This document shows, one piece after another, positions 8,270-17,784 of a DNA stretch of 64,000 nucleotides. The DNA is from Rhodanobacteraceae bacterium. Its GTDB lineage: Bacteria; Pseudomonadota; Gammaproteobacteria; Xanthomonadales; Rhodanobacteraceae. The number at the start of each line of letters is the position of its first letter. Position 1 is the stretch's first letter. The DNA lies in NCBI GenBank assembly GCA_016790075.1, contig JAEUPP010000018.1, forward strand, positions 124,001 through 188,000, written 5' to 3'. The translations under genes and the position numbers were made by a program. The notes below the pieces were generated by a model. It did no database searches. It was not told where the DNA came from and was given only the letters and a program-made list of their open reading frames with translations.

Positions 8270-10111
8270 TCAAGAACCAGAACATTGGGATTCTGCAGCA
8301 GCTTGCTGCTGCTTTCCGCCTTCTGCCTTCAGCCCACGCTCATAGTCTTCGCGCCATTCCGGCGCTATGCGTTTGCGCACCTCGGCTGGGTCGTTGAGCT
8401 TGGCCTGAGCCGCCCGCTCCATCAGCAACTGGCCGCGGATATCGCCAGCCAGAATACCGTTGGCATAGACCGCCGACTGCTCCAGCGGCGCGGCCGCCTC
8501 GGCCTCCACGCGCAGGTTGTAGACCTTGCCGGTAAAGCGTTCCGTGCTCACCGCCACCAGAGCCGCGTCGCCGTCTTCGGTCAGCACGCGCATGCCGGGC
8601 TTGAGTTCGCCCGCCATGCGCGCGCCCTGGGTAGTGACGATTGGGTGCGTGCTCGTCACCAGCAGCTCGTGACCCCGCTCGGTCCTGATACGGATCATCG
8701 GCTTGGGTTCGATACCACTGGTCGTCGTCGTCACCTTGCGGCCCTTGCCGCTGTGGCTCCTGACGATTTCGTCCGGCGCTGCCAGAAAGCTGTCCACATG
8801 GCGCTCGCCGCCATCGGCCATACGAATGCGCGTACCTGAGGAGAAGCAGCCCTGCTGGATCTCGATCGGCGGAATGATATAGACGCCGGGCTGGCCGATC
8901 TGACTGCGGTCGCTGGTGAAGGTGAAGGAGCCGAATCCGGGTGGCGTCGGCGGCGACACGCTGCCCTGCAGGGCGACGGAGCCTTGCATGGTCATGATGG
9001 TGCAGGTCTGGTTGTAGTACTCCAGGCAACCGGTTGGGTCCGGAAACGCGGCAGCACCGTAGTTCCAGTTGACCGTTGTCCCGCTGGCACTCCAGTTCGC
9101 GCTGGTGATCAGGGCCGGCGGCGGCTGGCCATTGAGATTCAGATAGCAACCGCCGCCCTTGTTCGGATTCAGCAGGGTCAGCACCACCGTGCCGGAAACC
9201 GGATTGACCACATTGTTGGCGAACTGCGCATTGCCCTGCACCGGGAATACGAAGTTGGTCGGATGTGCCGGCGCCTGGTTGTAGTAGTCGCATTCCTGCT
9301 GGCTGCCGCGGTAGTAGCAGACCTTGATCGGCGTGGTATTGGCCACGTTATTGGTGCAAGTGGGCTGGTACTGGCCGGGATTGCAGTTCACGCCATTGCG
9401 CACGCAGTAGTTCGGCGCCAGCATGCAGGCAGCGGCCGGGTTCACCGTATCGTCGGTGCGATAGACCACGGACACGATCTGATTGCTGCCGACCGGCACG
9501 TACTGGAACAGACCCACTGCCGCCGTGGTCTTGACGGGCTGCGTAGCCGGCACCGTGCCGTTGACCGGCTCCTGAAAGTAATTGCCCGCCGTGGAGGTAG
9601 CCCCCGAATCGGACTTGTAGACCTGCATGTCGGCGGTGGTATAGAGCTCCATCACCACGACCGTGCGGGCCGTACCGCCCTCGACCGAGGAGACGCCGTT
9701 GGCGAGAAACGTACCGGGCGAGGACTGCAAGGTCAGGATATTGATGAAGTTCAGCGGCTGCGGCGTCGGCGATCCGTCAGCCGCCGTCACGATCGCCAGC
9801 TGCGGCTTGGCATTGCGGTCTCCGCCCTTGGCTTCGCTGGCGGCGCGCAGCAATTTGTAGAAATACGGCGAGCGCTCGGCGCTCTGGCCGGAACGCCTGA
9901 GCGCGCTGGTCACATAGCGGTAGTGGATAGGGTTGGTCAGGTCCAGCCGGTACGGCGCACCCGGCTTGAGATGCTCGCGCAGATAGCGGATATCGTCCTT
10001 GTCCTGTTCGGACATTGCCGGAACTTCTGCGCCTCCTTCGGCGGCTTTTACAGACTCCAGCGGGACCAGGACCGACAGCGCAAACAGGCAGGACGCTACA
10101 AACCGCTTCAT
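8270..10111 (-). CDS. Secreted Cys-rich protein with C-terminal Hint (hedgehog/intein-type) domain
   Basis: 613 residues from the ATG at 10111, chosen because it gives a clean signal peptide (MKRFVASCLFALSVLVPLES, cleavage near VKA-AEG) and has AGGGGAG upstream; the longer in-frame start at 10171 would bury it. Residues ~25-418 form a secreted domain with scattered Cys pairs in the second half (CMLAPNYC, CNPGQYQPTC, VCYY, ECDYY, CTIMT). A Hint domain starts at Cys ~421: GCFSSGTRIRMADG (block A nucleophile), then TSTHPI (block B Thr/His), then VYNLRVE and YANGILAGD at the C-terminal side. In Hint families the Cys carries out an N-S acyl shift and self-cleavage. No canonical HN-Cys splice end is visible and only ~60 residues follow, so there is no toxin cargo. 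It is the first gene of a three-gene operon with the FnIII and 1213-residue proteins. Confidence 0.85.
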   Translation of the reverse strand: MKRFVASCLFALSVLVPLESVKAAEGGAEVPAMSEQDKDDIRYLREHLKPGAPYRLDLTNPIHYRYVTSALRRSGQSAERSPYFYKLLRAASEAKGGDRNAKPQLAIVTAADGSPTPQPLNFINILTLQSSPGTFLANGVSSVEGGTARTVVVMELYTTADMQVYKSDSGATSTAGNYFQEPVNGTVPATQPVKTTAAVGLFQYVPVGSNQIVSVVYRTDDTVNPAAACMLAPNYCVRNGVNCNPGQYQPTCTNNVANTTPIKVCYYRGSQQECDYYNQAPAHPTNFVFPVQGNAQFANNVVNPVSGTVVLTLLNPNKGGGCYLNLNGQPPPALITSANWSASGTTVNWNYGAAAFPDPTGCLEYYNQTCTIMTMQGSVALQGSVSPPTPPGFGSFTFTSDRSQIGQPGVYIIPPIEIQQGCFSSGTRIRMADGGERHVDSFLAAPDEIVRSHSGKGRKVTTTTSGIEPKPMIRIRTERGHELLVTSTHPIVTTQGARMAGELKPGMRVLTEDGDAALVAVSTERFTGKVYNLRVEAEAAAPLEQSAVYANGILAGDIRGQLLMERAAQAKLNDPAEVRKRIAPEWREDYERGLKAEGGKQQQAAAESQCSGS

Positions 10112-10194
10112 GGCGACTCCCCTAGACAATAGGCTGGCGTACGGCTCTGGACGAGCCGGGCTATCAGGCATTTTCCCCTAGCGCAGAAAGGGAC

Positions 10195-10225
10195 AAAGAT
10201 AGATCACGACCTGGCGACTATCTTT
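10195..10225. promoter_or_regulatory. Inverted repeat upstream of the Hint-protein operon
   Basis: A perfect 8-bp inverted repeat, AAAGATAG (10195-10202) and CTATCTTT (10218-10225) with a 15-nt centre, lies 84 nt before the start of the Hint gene in an AT-richer patch. On the minus strand a TTGAAA overlaps its upstream edge. It could be an operator at the operon promoter. No experimental or family support beyond symmetry and position. Confidence 0.35.
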
Positions 10226-10546
10226 CAAGCTGACGAATTTTTCCAGTCTTAATTTTTTACACAGCCACAACACCCAGAACCCAGGGGGCCATCAGTGGAT
10301 GGCAGCGGGTTCAGTGAGCGAAGTCCATCACCTGTCCATCGCAGGTCAAGCCAGACGGGGATGCGCCAGCGGCATGGCCAGGGCAAGGACGGCGGCAAGG
10401 CGCAGCCGCCGAGTACGCCCGGGCACAGCCAGGCCCGTTCGAGGCAAGCCAATCCGTATCGCCACACGACACGGCGACTCGTTGCCTTGAATCAGGCCCC
10501 GAACGGGTTCGCGGCAGCTATCAGGCGGCGCTGAGCCGCAACCGCT
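10226..10546. other. Spacer between nadE and the Hint operon, nothing recognised
   Basis: About 320 bases. The part next to the Hint gene is AT-rich (a run of T near 10250) and probably carries its promoter; the rest is GC-rich and holds only short frames without ribosome sites or family resemblance. I see no strong terminator behind nadE. Confidence 0.5.
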
Positions 10547-12175
10547 TCAGCGCCAGCCGGATGTGATCGGATAGCGCCGCTCGCGGCCGAATGCGCGCCG
10601 CGACACCTTGGGACCGGGCGCCGACTGGTGGCGCTTCCATTCGCTGATGCGCACAAGGCGCAGCACGCGATCGACCGTCGCCGCATCAAAGCCTGCACGC
10701 ACGATCTCATCGCGCGACTGCTCCTGATCGACATGGCGCAGCAGGATCGCGTCGAGTACGTCATACGGCGGCAACGAATCCTGGTCAGTCTGGTTGTCGC
10801 GCAATTCGGCCGAGGGCGCGCGCGCGATCACCGCTGGGGGAACAACCGGCGCGCCCGCGATCGCGTTGCGCCAGCGCGCCAGTGCAAACACTTCGGTTTT
10901 ATACAAATCCTTGATCGGCGCATAAGCGCCGCACATGTCGCCGTAGATCGTTGCGTAACCGACCGCGTACTCGCTCTTGTTGCCGGTAGTCAGCACCAGA
11001 CCGCCAAACTTGTTCGCCAGCGCCATCAGCAGGCTCCCGCGGCTGCGCGACTGCAGGTTCTCCTCGGTGGTATCGGCCTCGGTGCCGGCGAATACCGGCG
11101 CGAGCGCCTCAAGGAATCCACGGAACGGCGCCTCGATGGGCACTTCGATGACGTTTACGCCCAGCGCCAGCGCCTGCTCATCAGCAAGATCGTTGCTGAG
11201 ACTGGAGGTATAGCGCGAAGGCATGCGCACGCCGGTCACATTTTCCGCACCCAGCGCATCGACCGCGATGCAGAGCACCAGCGCGGAATCGATGCCACCG
11301 GACAGGCCTATCCAGACCTTGTCGAAGCCATTCTTGCGACAGTAATCGCGCGTGCCGCGCACGATGGCGCGCCAGGCCAGCCCATCGCGGCTTTCGTCCG
11401 TTTCCGCCGGCCAGGCGCAGGGCGAGAAACGCCGTGCTGCTGCGTCGTAATCAGCGACCAGCCAGTGATCCTCGAACGCCCGGGCAGCGGCGTGCACATG
11501 ACCGTCGGCATCAGCCAGCACGGAAGCACCGTCAAACACGATCGCATCCTGGCCGCCGACGACGTTGAGATAGGCCAGCGCCACGCGCGATTCGGCCACA
11601 CGCGCCGCAAGCAGCGCATCGCGCTGCGCATGTTTGTCGCGCTCAAACGGCGAAGCATTCGGCACCAGCACGAGCTCGGCACCGGCCCGGGCGCAGGCGG
11701 CCAGGGGCTCGGAGAACCAGAGATCCTCGCAGATCACGAGACCGACTTTCACCCCGGCAATGTCGACCACGCAGGATTCACCGTCCGGATCGGCCTCGAA
11801 GTAGCGCCGCTCATCGAACACCGCATAGTTGGGTAGTTCACGCTTGCGGTAGGTGCGCTCGATCACCCCGCTGCGCAATACGCTGGCCGCGTTATAGACC
11901 ACCGCCCCCGCCGACTCAGGCCAGCCGACAACAGCGACTATGCCGCGAACCTGTGCCGCTATGCGCCGGATCGCGGCGTTGCATTCGGCGAGGAATCCCG
12001 GCCGGTACAGCAGATCTTCCGGCGGATAGCCGCTGAGGGCGAGCTCGGGGAACAGCACCAGATCAGCAGCATGGCGATCGCGCGCCTCGGTTATCAGTTC
12101 CACGATGCGCTGCTCGTTGTGCAGCACGGCACCAACCGGGAAATCGAACTGGGCGAGAGCAAGACGCAGGGGCAT
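10547..12175 (-). CDS. nadE: Glutamine-dependent NAD+ synthetase
   Basis: 542 residues from ATG 12175. It performs the last step of NAD biosynthesis, amidating deamido-NAD with ammonia released from glutamine. The N-terminal half is a nitrilase-type glutaminase with the Glu-Lys-Cys triad at E44 (FPELALSGYPPEDLL), K111 (TYRKRELPNYAVFDERRYF) and C149 (VICEDLW). The C-terminal half is an ATP-pyrophosphatase NAD synthase domain with the P-loop LSGGIDSAL at ~291-299 and the ligand-binding TTGNKSEYAVGY. Length fits the long two-domain form. Upstream in-frame ATGs (12187 and an earlier start at 12226) lack ribosome sites, so I took the start where homology to the nitrilase fold begins; the site upstream is weak either way. 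Stands alone, same strand as sucCD but after their terminator. Confidence 0.97.
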   Translation of the reverse strand: MPLRLALAQFDFPVGAVLHNEQRIVELITEARDRHAADLVLFPELALSGYPPEDLLYRPGFLAECNAAIRRIAAQVRGIVAVVGWPESAGAVVYNAASVLRSGVIERTYRKRELPNYAVFDERRYFEADPDGESCVVDIAGVKVGLVICEDLWFSEPLAACARAGAELVLVPNASPFERDKHAQRDALLAARVAESRVALAYLNVVGGQDAIVFDGASVLADADGHVHAAARAFEDHWLVADYDAAARRFSPCAWPAETDESRDGLAWRAIVRGTRDYCRKNGFDKVWIGLSGGIDSALVLCIAVDALGAENVTGVRMPSRYTSSLSNDLADEQALALGVNVIEVPIEAPFRGFLEALAPVFAGTEADTTEENLQSRSRGSLLMALANKFGGLVLTTGNKSEYAVGYATIYGDMCGAYAPIKDLYKTEVFALARWRNAIAGAPVVPPAVIARAPSAELRDNQTDQDSLPPYDVLDAILLRHVDQEQSRDEIVRAGFDAATVDRVLRLVRISEWKRHQSAPGPKVSRRAFGRERRYPITSGWR

Positions 12176-12261
12176 GGACGAACCCATTGAGGCGGCGAGT
12201 CGCCAATGATAGGCCGCCGGCCGCACGCGGTGGGAGCCGCCTTGGGGCTATCCTGGAAACG

Positions 12262-12293
12262 CAGCAGGCCGCGGATCGCTCCGCGGCCTGCTG
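12262..12293 (-). terminator. Strong hairpin behind sucD
   Basis: Perfect 13-bp inverted repeat CAGCAGGCCGCGG / CCGCGGCCTGCTG with a 6-nt loop, 38 nt past the sucD stop. On the minus strand only a short GTTT follows, so it may terminate weakly or act mainly as a 3'-end stabiliser. Confidence 0.65.
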
Positions 12294-12331
12294 TACTTGG
12301 CCTGCCGTATCTTGCTGCTTGCGGAAGCAGG

Positions 12332-13204
12332 TCAGCCCAGGCGGGCCGTGATCGCCTTGCCCAGATCGGCTGGCGACTTCACCGTCGTGACGCCGGCTTT
12401 TTCCAGGGCCGCGAACTTCGCCGCCGCCGTACCCTTGCCGCCGGAGATGATCGCGCCGGCATGTCCCATGCGCTTGCCCGCCGGCGCCGAAGCGCCGGCG
12501 ATAAACGCGACGACGGGCTTGGTCACATAATCGGCGATGAACTCAGCCGCTTCCTCTTCGGCGCTGCCGCCGATTTCGCCGACCATGATGATGCCTTCGG
12601 TCTGCGCATCGTCCTGGAACAGCTTCAGGCAGTCTATGAAGTTCAGACCATTGATCGGATCACCGCCGATGCCGATGCAGGTCGACTGGCCCAGGCCGGC
12701 ATTGGTCGTCTGGAACACGGCTTCATAGGTCAGCGTTCCCGAGCGGGACACGATGCCGACCTTGCCCGGCTTGTGAATATGACCCGGCATGATGCCGATC
12801 TTGCATTCACCCGGCGTGATCACACCCGGGCAGTTCGGACCGATCAGCACCGCATCGGGATAGCCCTTGAGCGCGTTCTTCACGCGCAGCATGTCGAGCA
12901 CCGGGATGCCTTCGGTGATGGCCACGATAACCTTGATGCCGGCGTCGGCCGCTTCGAGGATGGCGTCGGCCGCAAACGGCGGCGGCACGAAGATCATCGA
13001 CGCGTCCGCGCCGGTCTCGTCGACCGCGTCCTGCACGGTATTGAACACGGGCAGACCGATATGCCGCGCACCGCCCTTGCCCGGCGTCACGCCGCCGACA
13101 AGTTTGGTGCCGTAATCGACCGCCTGCTCGGAATGGAACGTGCCCTGCTGGCCGGTAAAGCCCTGGCAGATCACCTTGGTGTTCTTGTTGATCAAAACGC
13201 TCAT
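12332..13204 (-). CDS. sucD: Succinyl-CoA ligase (ADP-forming) subunit alpha
   Basis: 290 residues, full length for the family. The alpha subunit binds CoA through an N-terminal Rossmann domain ([15 protein letters not shown]) and carries the phosphohistidine of the TCA-cycle reaction that makes ATP or GTP from succinyl-CoA. The catalytic His lies in the C-terminal motif [15 protein letters not shown] (about residue 246), and the SRSGTLTYE signature is present at ~150. The ATG is 12 nt after the sucC stop, with GGA just upstream. It forms the usual two-gene sucC-sucD operon. The rest of the sucAB/sdh cluster is not adjacent. Confidence 0.99.
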   Translation of the reverse strand: MSVLINKNTKVICQGFTGQQGTFHSEQAVDYGTKLVGGVTPGKGGARHIGLPVFNTVQDAVDETGADASMIFVPPPFAADAILEAADAGIKVIVAITEGIPVLDMLRVKNALKGYPDAVLIGPNCPGVITPGECKIGIMPGHIHKPGKVGIVSRSGTLTYEAVFQTTNAGLGQSTCIGIGGDPINGLNFIDCLKLFQDDAQTEGIIMVGEIGGSAEEEAAEFIADYVTKPVVAFIAGASAPAGKRMGHAGAIISGGKGTAAAKFAALEKAGVTTVKSPADLGKAITARLG

Positions 13205-13216
13205 GGCTTCAATTCC

Positions 13217-14377
13217 TTACGCTACGGCCGCTACGGCTTTCTGCGCCGCATCGTTGAGGTCGGTCGCCGGGGTGATCTTCAGACCGCTGCTGGACAGGAG
13301 CTCCCTGCCTTTTTCCACGTTGGTGCCTTCCAGGCGCACCACGACCGGTATCGTGACGCCGACTTCCTTGACCGCCGCAATGATGCCTTCGGCGATCATG
13401 TCGCAACGCACGATGCCGCCGAAGATATTGACCAGGATGGCCTGCACCTTGTCCGAGGACAGGATCAGCTTGAACGCTTCGGACACACGCTCCTTGGTCG
13501 CACCACCGCCGACATCAAGGAAGTTCGCCGGCTCGCCACCGGCGAGCTTGATCACGTCCATGGTCGCCATGGCAAGACCGGCACCGTTGACCATGCAGCC
13601 GATGTTGCCGTCCATCGTGACGTAGTTGAGATTGTGCTTGACCGCAATCGCCTCGGCAGCGTCTTCCTGCGACTCATCACGCATGGCGGCGAGTTCAGGA
13701 TGGCGGAACTCGGCGTTGTCATCGGAATTGACCTTGCCGTCCAGCGCCATCAGATCGCCGGTGCCGACGATCGCGAGTGGATTGAGCTCAACCAGGGCCA
13801 GATCCTTCTCGTTGAACAGCTGGTACAGGCCCAGCATCATCTTGGTCAGCTGGGTTACGTGCTTGGCCGAAAGCCCCAGGGCAAACCCAAGCTTGCGGCA
13901 CTGATACGGCTGCAGACCCTGGACGTAGCTGACATCGAAGGTCTGGATCGCGTCCGGTGTTTCCTCGGCGACCTTTTCGATCTCGACCCCGCCTTCGGAC
14001 GAGGCAATGAAGGTCACGGCCTTGGTAGAGCGGTCGACGAGTACCGACAGGTAGAGTTCCTTGACGATGTCGTTGGCTTCGGAAACCAGCACCAGATTGA
14101 CCGGCAGGGCGCGGCCAGCGGACTGATAGGTCTCCATGTTGCGGCCGAGCATGCCCGCCGCAGCGGCCTTGACCTCGTCCAGCGACTTGCAGAATTTGAC
14201 GCCGCCAGCCTTGCCGCGGCCGCCGGCATGGATCTGGGCCTTGACCATCCACTGTTCGCCACCGAGCGCCTTGGCCGCTTCGACGGCGGCCTCCGGCGTA
14301 GCGGCGACCTTGCCGGCCGGCACGGCGATGCCGTACTCGGCGAACAGTTCTTTGGCCTGGTACTCGTGGAAGTTCAT
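13217..14377 (-). CDS. sucC: Succinyl-CoA ligase (ADP-forming) subunit beta
   Basis: 386 residues, usual length. N-terminal ATP-grasp domain ([17 protein letters not shown] start, [14 protein letters not shown] nucleotide-binding segment near residue 45) followed by the C-terminal flavodoxin-like domain that meets SucD ([18 protein letters not shown]). The ATG at 14377 matches the conserved family N-terminus and has AAGGTG upstream; a longer open frame extends to 15418 but that part is antisense to pilS. Divergent from pilS, with a structured 252-nt region between them. Confidence 0.99.
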   Translation of the reverse strand: MNFHEYQAKELFAEYGIAVPAGKVAATPEAAVEAAKALGGEQWMVKAQIHAGGRGKAGGVKFCKSLDEVKAAAAGMLGRNMETYQSAGRALPVNLVLVSEANDIVKELYLSVLVDRSTKAVTFIASSEGGVEIEKVAEETPDAIQTFDVSYVQGLQPYQCRKLGFALGLSAKHVTQLTKMMLGLYQLFNEKDLALVELNPLAIVGTGDLMALDGKVNSDDNAEFRHPELAAMRDESQEDAAEAIAVKHNLNYVTMDGNIGCMVNGAGLAMATMDVIKLAGGEPANFLDVGGGATKERVSEAFKLILSSDKVQAILVNIFGGIVRCDMIAEGIIAAVKEVGVTIPVVVRLEGTNVEKGRELLSSSGLKITPATDLNDAAQKAVAAVA

Positions 14378-14416
14378 GCGAACACCTTGCGGGATATGAA
14401 ACGGTTTGCTGGACGA

Positions 14417-14456
14417 GAAACCCCGGCCGGCGCCTGGCGCCGGCATCTGCGGTTTC
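14417..14456 (-). promoter_or_regulatory. Nested stem-loop in the sucC leader
   Basis: An inner near-perfect palindrome GCCGGCGCC-T-GGCGCCGGC (14426-14444) is enclosed by an outer pair GAAACC (14417-14422) / GGTTTC (14451-14456). It lies 40 nt upstream of sucC, probably in the transcribed leader. The role could be a translational or attenuating element, or simply a DNA cruciform or operator; only the symmetry is seen. Confidence 0.4.
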
Positions 14457-14629
14457 CCGGTTGCTGCGCGGCGGAGCGCAGGTGCGCGCCCCAGGCAGAA
14501 TGGGCGCGTATTCTGAGCAAAGGTGCCGGCAAAGGAAAGTCTGTCTGCAGCGCCTGCGGTCCTGGCTGCACCAGCGGCCGATATGGCCAGATCTTGCCAA
14601 GCGAGTGAAAACTCGCGACGCTCGGCCTT

Positions 14630-16270
14630 ATGGGCACAGTCGCACGGCCGCGCAGCATCATTTCCGTGGGATCCGCCACGACCGGGGAAGCAACCCGGCG
14701 CGAGCTCTATTTCTTCAATCTGTTCCGGGTGTTGCAGGCTTGCATCTACGTGGGCCTCGCCTTCAGCCCACTGGCAGTCGCCTGGCTCGACCTGCGTTTT
14801 CCGATGCTCGGCCGCATCAATGCGCTGCTGTACATGGCATTCGCGACCATACTTTTCCTGCGCACCGAGCAAGTTCTGGCGCGCATCGTGACCATGACCA
14901 CACTCGCGGTCATCTTTGACATCGTCGCTGCAGTCGTCGCCATTGCGAGCATCCTTGAGCCGCAATCGGGAATCGCCATCCTGCTGATGTTCAATATTGG
15001 CGCCGGCGCACTGCTGCTGCCGCCACCACGCGCCGGTGCGCTGGCGCTGTTTGGCGCTGTCGCGCTTGCACTCGGTGTCGCCATCGTGCGCCAGTACGAT
15101 TCGAGCTACGAGATCGGACCGCTGGAATCCATTCTGTTCGGCACGGCCTATCTCGCCTCGTACGGCATGTTCAACGTGCTCGGCAAGCAGATGCGCGCGA
15201 CCGAGGCGCTGGCCGAGCAGCGCGGCACCGACCTGGCGAATCTGTCGCAGGTCAACGACATGATTATCCGGCGCATGAAGACGGGCGTGCTCGTCGTCGA
15301 CGACGCCAATCGCATCCACCAGATCAACGAATCGGCCTGGCTGCTGATCGGCAGCCCCAAACCCGACCTGCGCGACCTGGGCACCGTCGCACCAGAGCTG
15401 TCGCGCCGGCTCTATCACTGGCGCACGACGGGCAAGACCGACACGCGTGCGGTCGCGCTGGCCGAGGACGTGCCTGAGGTGCTGCCCCGCTTCACGCGCC
15501 TCTCGCCCAACGAAGCGACGAACGTGCTTATCTTTCTTGACGACACCTCGCTCGTATCACGCCGAGCCGAGGAGCTGACCTTGAGTTCGCTTGGCAGACT
15601 GTCAGCTTCAATCGCTCACGAAATCCGCAACCCGCTGGCGGCCATCAGTTATTCCGCCCAGTTGCTGGCTGAATCCGAAGACCTGACTGAAGCCGACAAG
15701 CGCATGGTCGAGATCATCAACAACCACTGCGCACGCGCCAACGACGTGGTCGAGAACATTCTGCAGCTATCGCGCCGTGAGCGCTCACGCCCGGAACTCG
15801 TCGACGTCAACGCCTGGGTAACGAACTTCACCGAGGAATACAAGGCCAGCAACGATCTGGGCATGGACCAGCTGCGTGCGGTCACGCAGCCGCGCCTGAT
15901 CGATGGACTGTTCGATCCGCAGCAGTTGCAGCAGGTCGTCTGGAACCTGGTCCAGAACGCGATCCGTTATGGCCGCTTGCCGGGAGACCCGGCGCGGGTC
16001 GCTGTCATCGCGCGCATGCTCGGTGACAAGGGACCTCCGGTGGTCGAAGTGGTGGACCGCGGCCCGGGCATACCGCCCAAGGTCGCCGCACAGATCTTCG
16101 AGCCGTTTTTTACAACCCATGAATACGGAACCGGGCTAGGGCTCTATCTCGCGCGTCAGCTCTGCGAAGCCAACCAGGCCGCATTGGAATATGTACCGGT
16201 CGCCGGCGGCGGCAGCTGTTTTCGCATCACCCTGGTCACTCAAATGAGCGCCACCACGCCGCGCAAGTGA
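14630..16270 (+). CDS. pilS: Type IV pilus sensor histidine kinase PilS
   Basis: 546 residues. The N-terminal ~190 residues hold about six hydrophobic membrane segments, as in PilS. A PAS-like linker follows ([18 protein letters not shown]), then the dimerisation/phosphoacceptor helix with His330 in [10 protein letters not shown], and the HATPase domain ([14 protein letters not shown]-box, DRGPGIPP G1 box, [13 protein letters not shown]2 box). PilS phosphorylates PilR and in Pseudomonas senses inner-membrane pilin levels. The ATG at 14630 has no clear ribosome site; a GCGAGT-GAAA-ACTCGC hairpin (14601-14616) with a GNRA tetraloop sits 13 nt before it and may affect its translation. pilR follows after 78 nt. 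Confidence 0.95.
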   Translation: MGTVARPRSIISVGSATTGEATRRELYFFNLFRVLQACIYVGLAFSPLAVAWLDLRFPMLGRINALLYMAFATILFLRTEQVLARIVTMTTLAVIFDIVAAVVAIASILEPQSGIAILLMFNIGAGALLLPPPRAGALALFGAVALALGVAIVRQYDSSYEIGPLESILFGTAYLASYGMFNVLGKQMRATEALAEQRGTDLANLSQVNDMIIRRMKTGVLVVDDANRIHQINESAWLLIGSPKPDLRDLGTVAPELSRRLYHWRTTGKTDTRAVALAEDVPEVLPRFTRLSPNEATNVLIFLDDTSLVSRRAEELTLSSLGRLSASIAHEIRNPLAAISYSAQLLAESEDLTEADKRMVEIINNHCARANDVVENILQLSRRERSRPELVDVNAWVTNFTEEYKASNDLGMDQLRAVTQPRLIDGLFDPQQLQQVVWNLVQNAIRYGRLPGDPARVAVIARMLGDKGPPVVEVVDRGPGIPPKVAAQIFEPFFTTHEYGTGLGLYLARQLCEANQAALEYVPVAGGGSCFRITLVTQMSATTPRK

Positions 16271-16348
16271 TGCGGCGTCTTTACCCGTACCGGCGCGCGC
16301 ATTACCCTGCCGGGACAGGGGCGGACGGCAGGCAGGATTGCATACCCG

Positions 16349-17743
16349 ATGAGCAGACAAACCGCTCTGGTGATCGACGACGAGCGCGATATTCGCGAGT
16401 TGCTAACCATCACACTGGGCCGAATGAACCTCGATGTGACGACGGCCGGCAGCGTTGGCGAAGCAAAGACGCGGCTTTCTGAGCGAAAGTACGATCTCTG
16501 CTTTACTGACATGCGCCTGCCTGACGGATCGGGCCAGGAGGTCATCGAACTCGTTGCGCGGCAGTATCCGGAAATGCCGATCGCGATGATTACCGCTTAT
16601 GGCAACGTCGACGCTGCAGTCGTCGCCCTCAAGGCCGGCGCATTCGACTTCGTGTCCAAACCGGTTGACCTCGCCATGCTGCGCCGGCTGGTGCAGACCG
16701 CGCTGCGCCTGGGCGACGAGCGCCGCAGCGGCGTCAATGCGATCGAAAGCAAGCTGATTGGCGATTCGCCGGCGATGGTGCAGGTCCACGCAACGATCGC
16801 CAAACTCGCGCGCAGCCAGGCCCCGGTCTATATCAGTGGAGAATCGGGCGTAGGCAAGGAGCTGGTCGCGCGCCAGATCCACGAACTCGGTCCCCGCAAT
16901 GGCGGGGCGTTCGTACCAGTCAACTGCGGCGCCATCCCGTCCGAACTCATGGAAAGCGAGTTCTTCGGCCACAAGAAAGGCAGTTTCACCGGCGCGCATG
17001 CGGACAAGGACGGCCTGTTCCAGGCGGCACATGGGGGCACCCTGTTTCTCGACGAGGTCGCCGAACTGCCATTGCATATGCAGGTCAAGCTGCTGCGCGT
17101 GATCCAGGAAAAATCCGTGCGCCCGATAGGCGGACGTGGCGAGGTGCCGATCGATGTGCGCATTCTGTCGGCCACGCACAAGAACCTCGCGCGACTGGTC
17201 GAACTTGGCCAGTTCCGGCAGGATCTGTTTTACCGCATCAACGTGATCGAGCTGCGTGTACCACCGCTGCGCGAACGTAAGGACGATATTCCCAAGCTCG
17301 CCGGCCGCGTGCTGGAACGGCTGGCCCGCGATAACGGCAACGGCCTGGCTCGCCTCAAGCCGGAGGCGCTCGCTGCCTTGCTCTCTTACAGCTATCCGGG
17401 CAACGTGCGTGAACTTGAGAACGTGCTGGAGCGCGCGGTCGCGCTTTGCGAAAACAACATCATCGAAGTCGATGACCTCCAGCTCGTGCAGCATCTGCAC
17501 AGCCGCAGCCCAGCCGAGCGAACGCCGGCGACCACTGTTGCGCCGACGGCGGACCTTGCCGCCGACGCGGATGACGATGACGGCCAGCCGCAGGGTCTCG
17601 ATGATTTCATCAGCACTATCGAGCGCGAAACCATCATGAAGGCGCTGGTCGAGACTCGCTACAACAAGACCGCTGCAGCGAAGAAGCTCGGCATTACCTT
17701 TCGTGCACTGCGCTACAAGCTGAAGAAACTCGCAATCGACTGA
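16349..17743 (+). CDS. pilR: Sigma-54-dependent response regulator PilR
   Basis: 464 residues, classic NtrC layout. Receiver domain with the phosphoacceptor Asp54 (CFTDMRLPDGSG) and Lys in DFVSKPVD; AAA+ domain at ~140-370 with Walker A GESGVGKE, sigma-54 contact loop written GSFTGAH (the GAFTGA loop with A to S), Walker B GTLFLDEV and arginine fingers in the FRQDLFYRINVIELRVPPLRER segment; Fis-type helix-turn-helix at the end (NKTAAAKKLGITFRALRYKLKKL). It activates pilin transcription from -24/-12 promoters with sigma-54 RNA polymerase. Three matching elements lie upstream of the three pilin genes 6 kb away. Convergent with the GT-C gene that follows. Confidence 0.97.
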   Translation: MSRQTALVIDDERDIRELLTITLGRMNLDVTTAGSVGEAKTRLSERKYDLCFTDMRLPDGSGQEVIELVARQYPEMPIAMITAYGNVDAAVVALKAGAFDFVSKPVDLAMLRRLVQTALRLGDERRSGVNAIESKLIGDSPAMVQVHATIAKLARSQAPVYISGESGVGKELVARQIHELGPRNGGAFVPVNCGAIPSELMESEFFGHKKGSFTGAHADKDGLFQAAHGGTLFLDEVAELPLHMQVKLLRVIQEKSVRPIGGRGEVPIDVRILSATHKNLARLVELGQFRQDLFYRINVIELRVPPLRERKDDIPKLAGRVLERLARDNGNGLARLKPEALAALLSYSYPGNVRELENVLERAVALCENNIIEVDDLQLVQHLHSRSPAERTPATTVAPTADLAADADDDDGQPQGLDDFISTIERETIMKALVETRYNKTAAAKKLGITFRALRYKLKKLAID

Positions 17744-17753
17744 TACTCCGCGG

Positions 17754-17784
17754 TCAAAAAAGCCGCGCAGCGAAGTACTGCGGC
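17754..17784 (-). terminator. Rho-independent terminator of the pilin/GT-C transcript
   Basis: On the minus strand GCCGCAG-tacttcg-CTGCGCGGC is followed by a run of T. It starts at the last gene's stop codon and separates this unit from convergent pilR. Confidence 0.75.

Noticed and set aside
12206-14608. 800-codon plus-strand frame opposite sucC and sucD
   Set aside because: Both sense genes are certain; the antisense product is His/Arg/Asp-rich and matches nothing.
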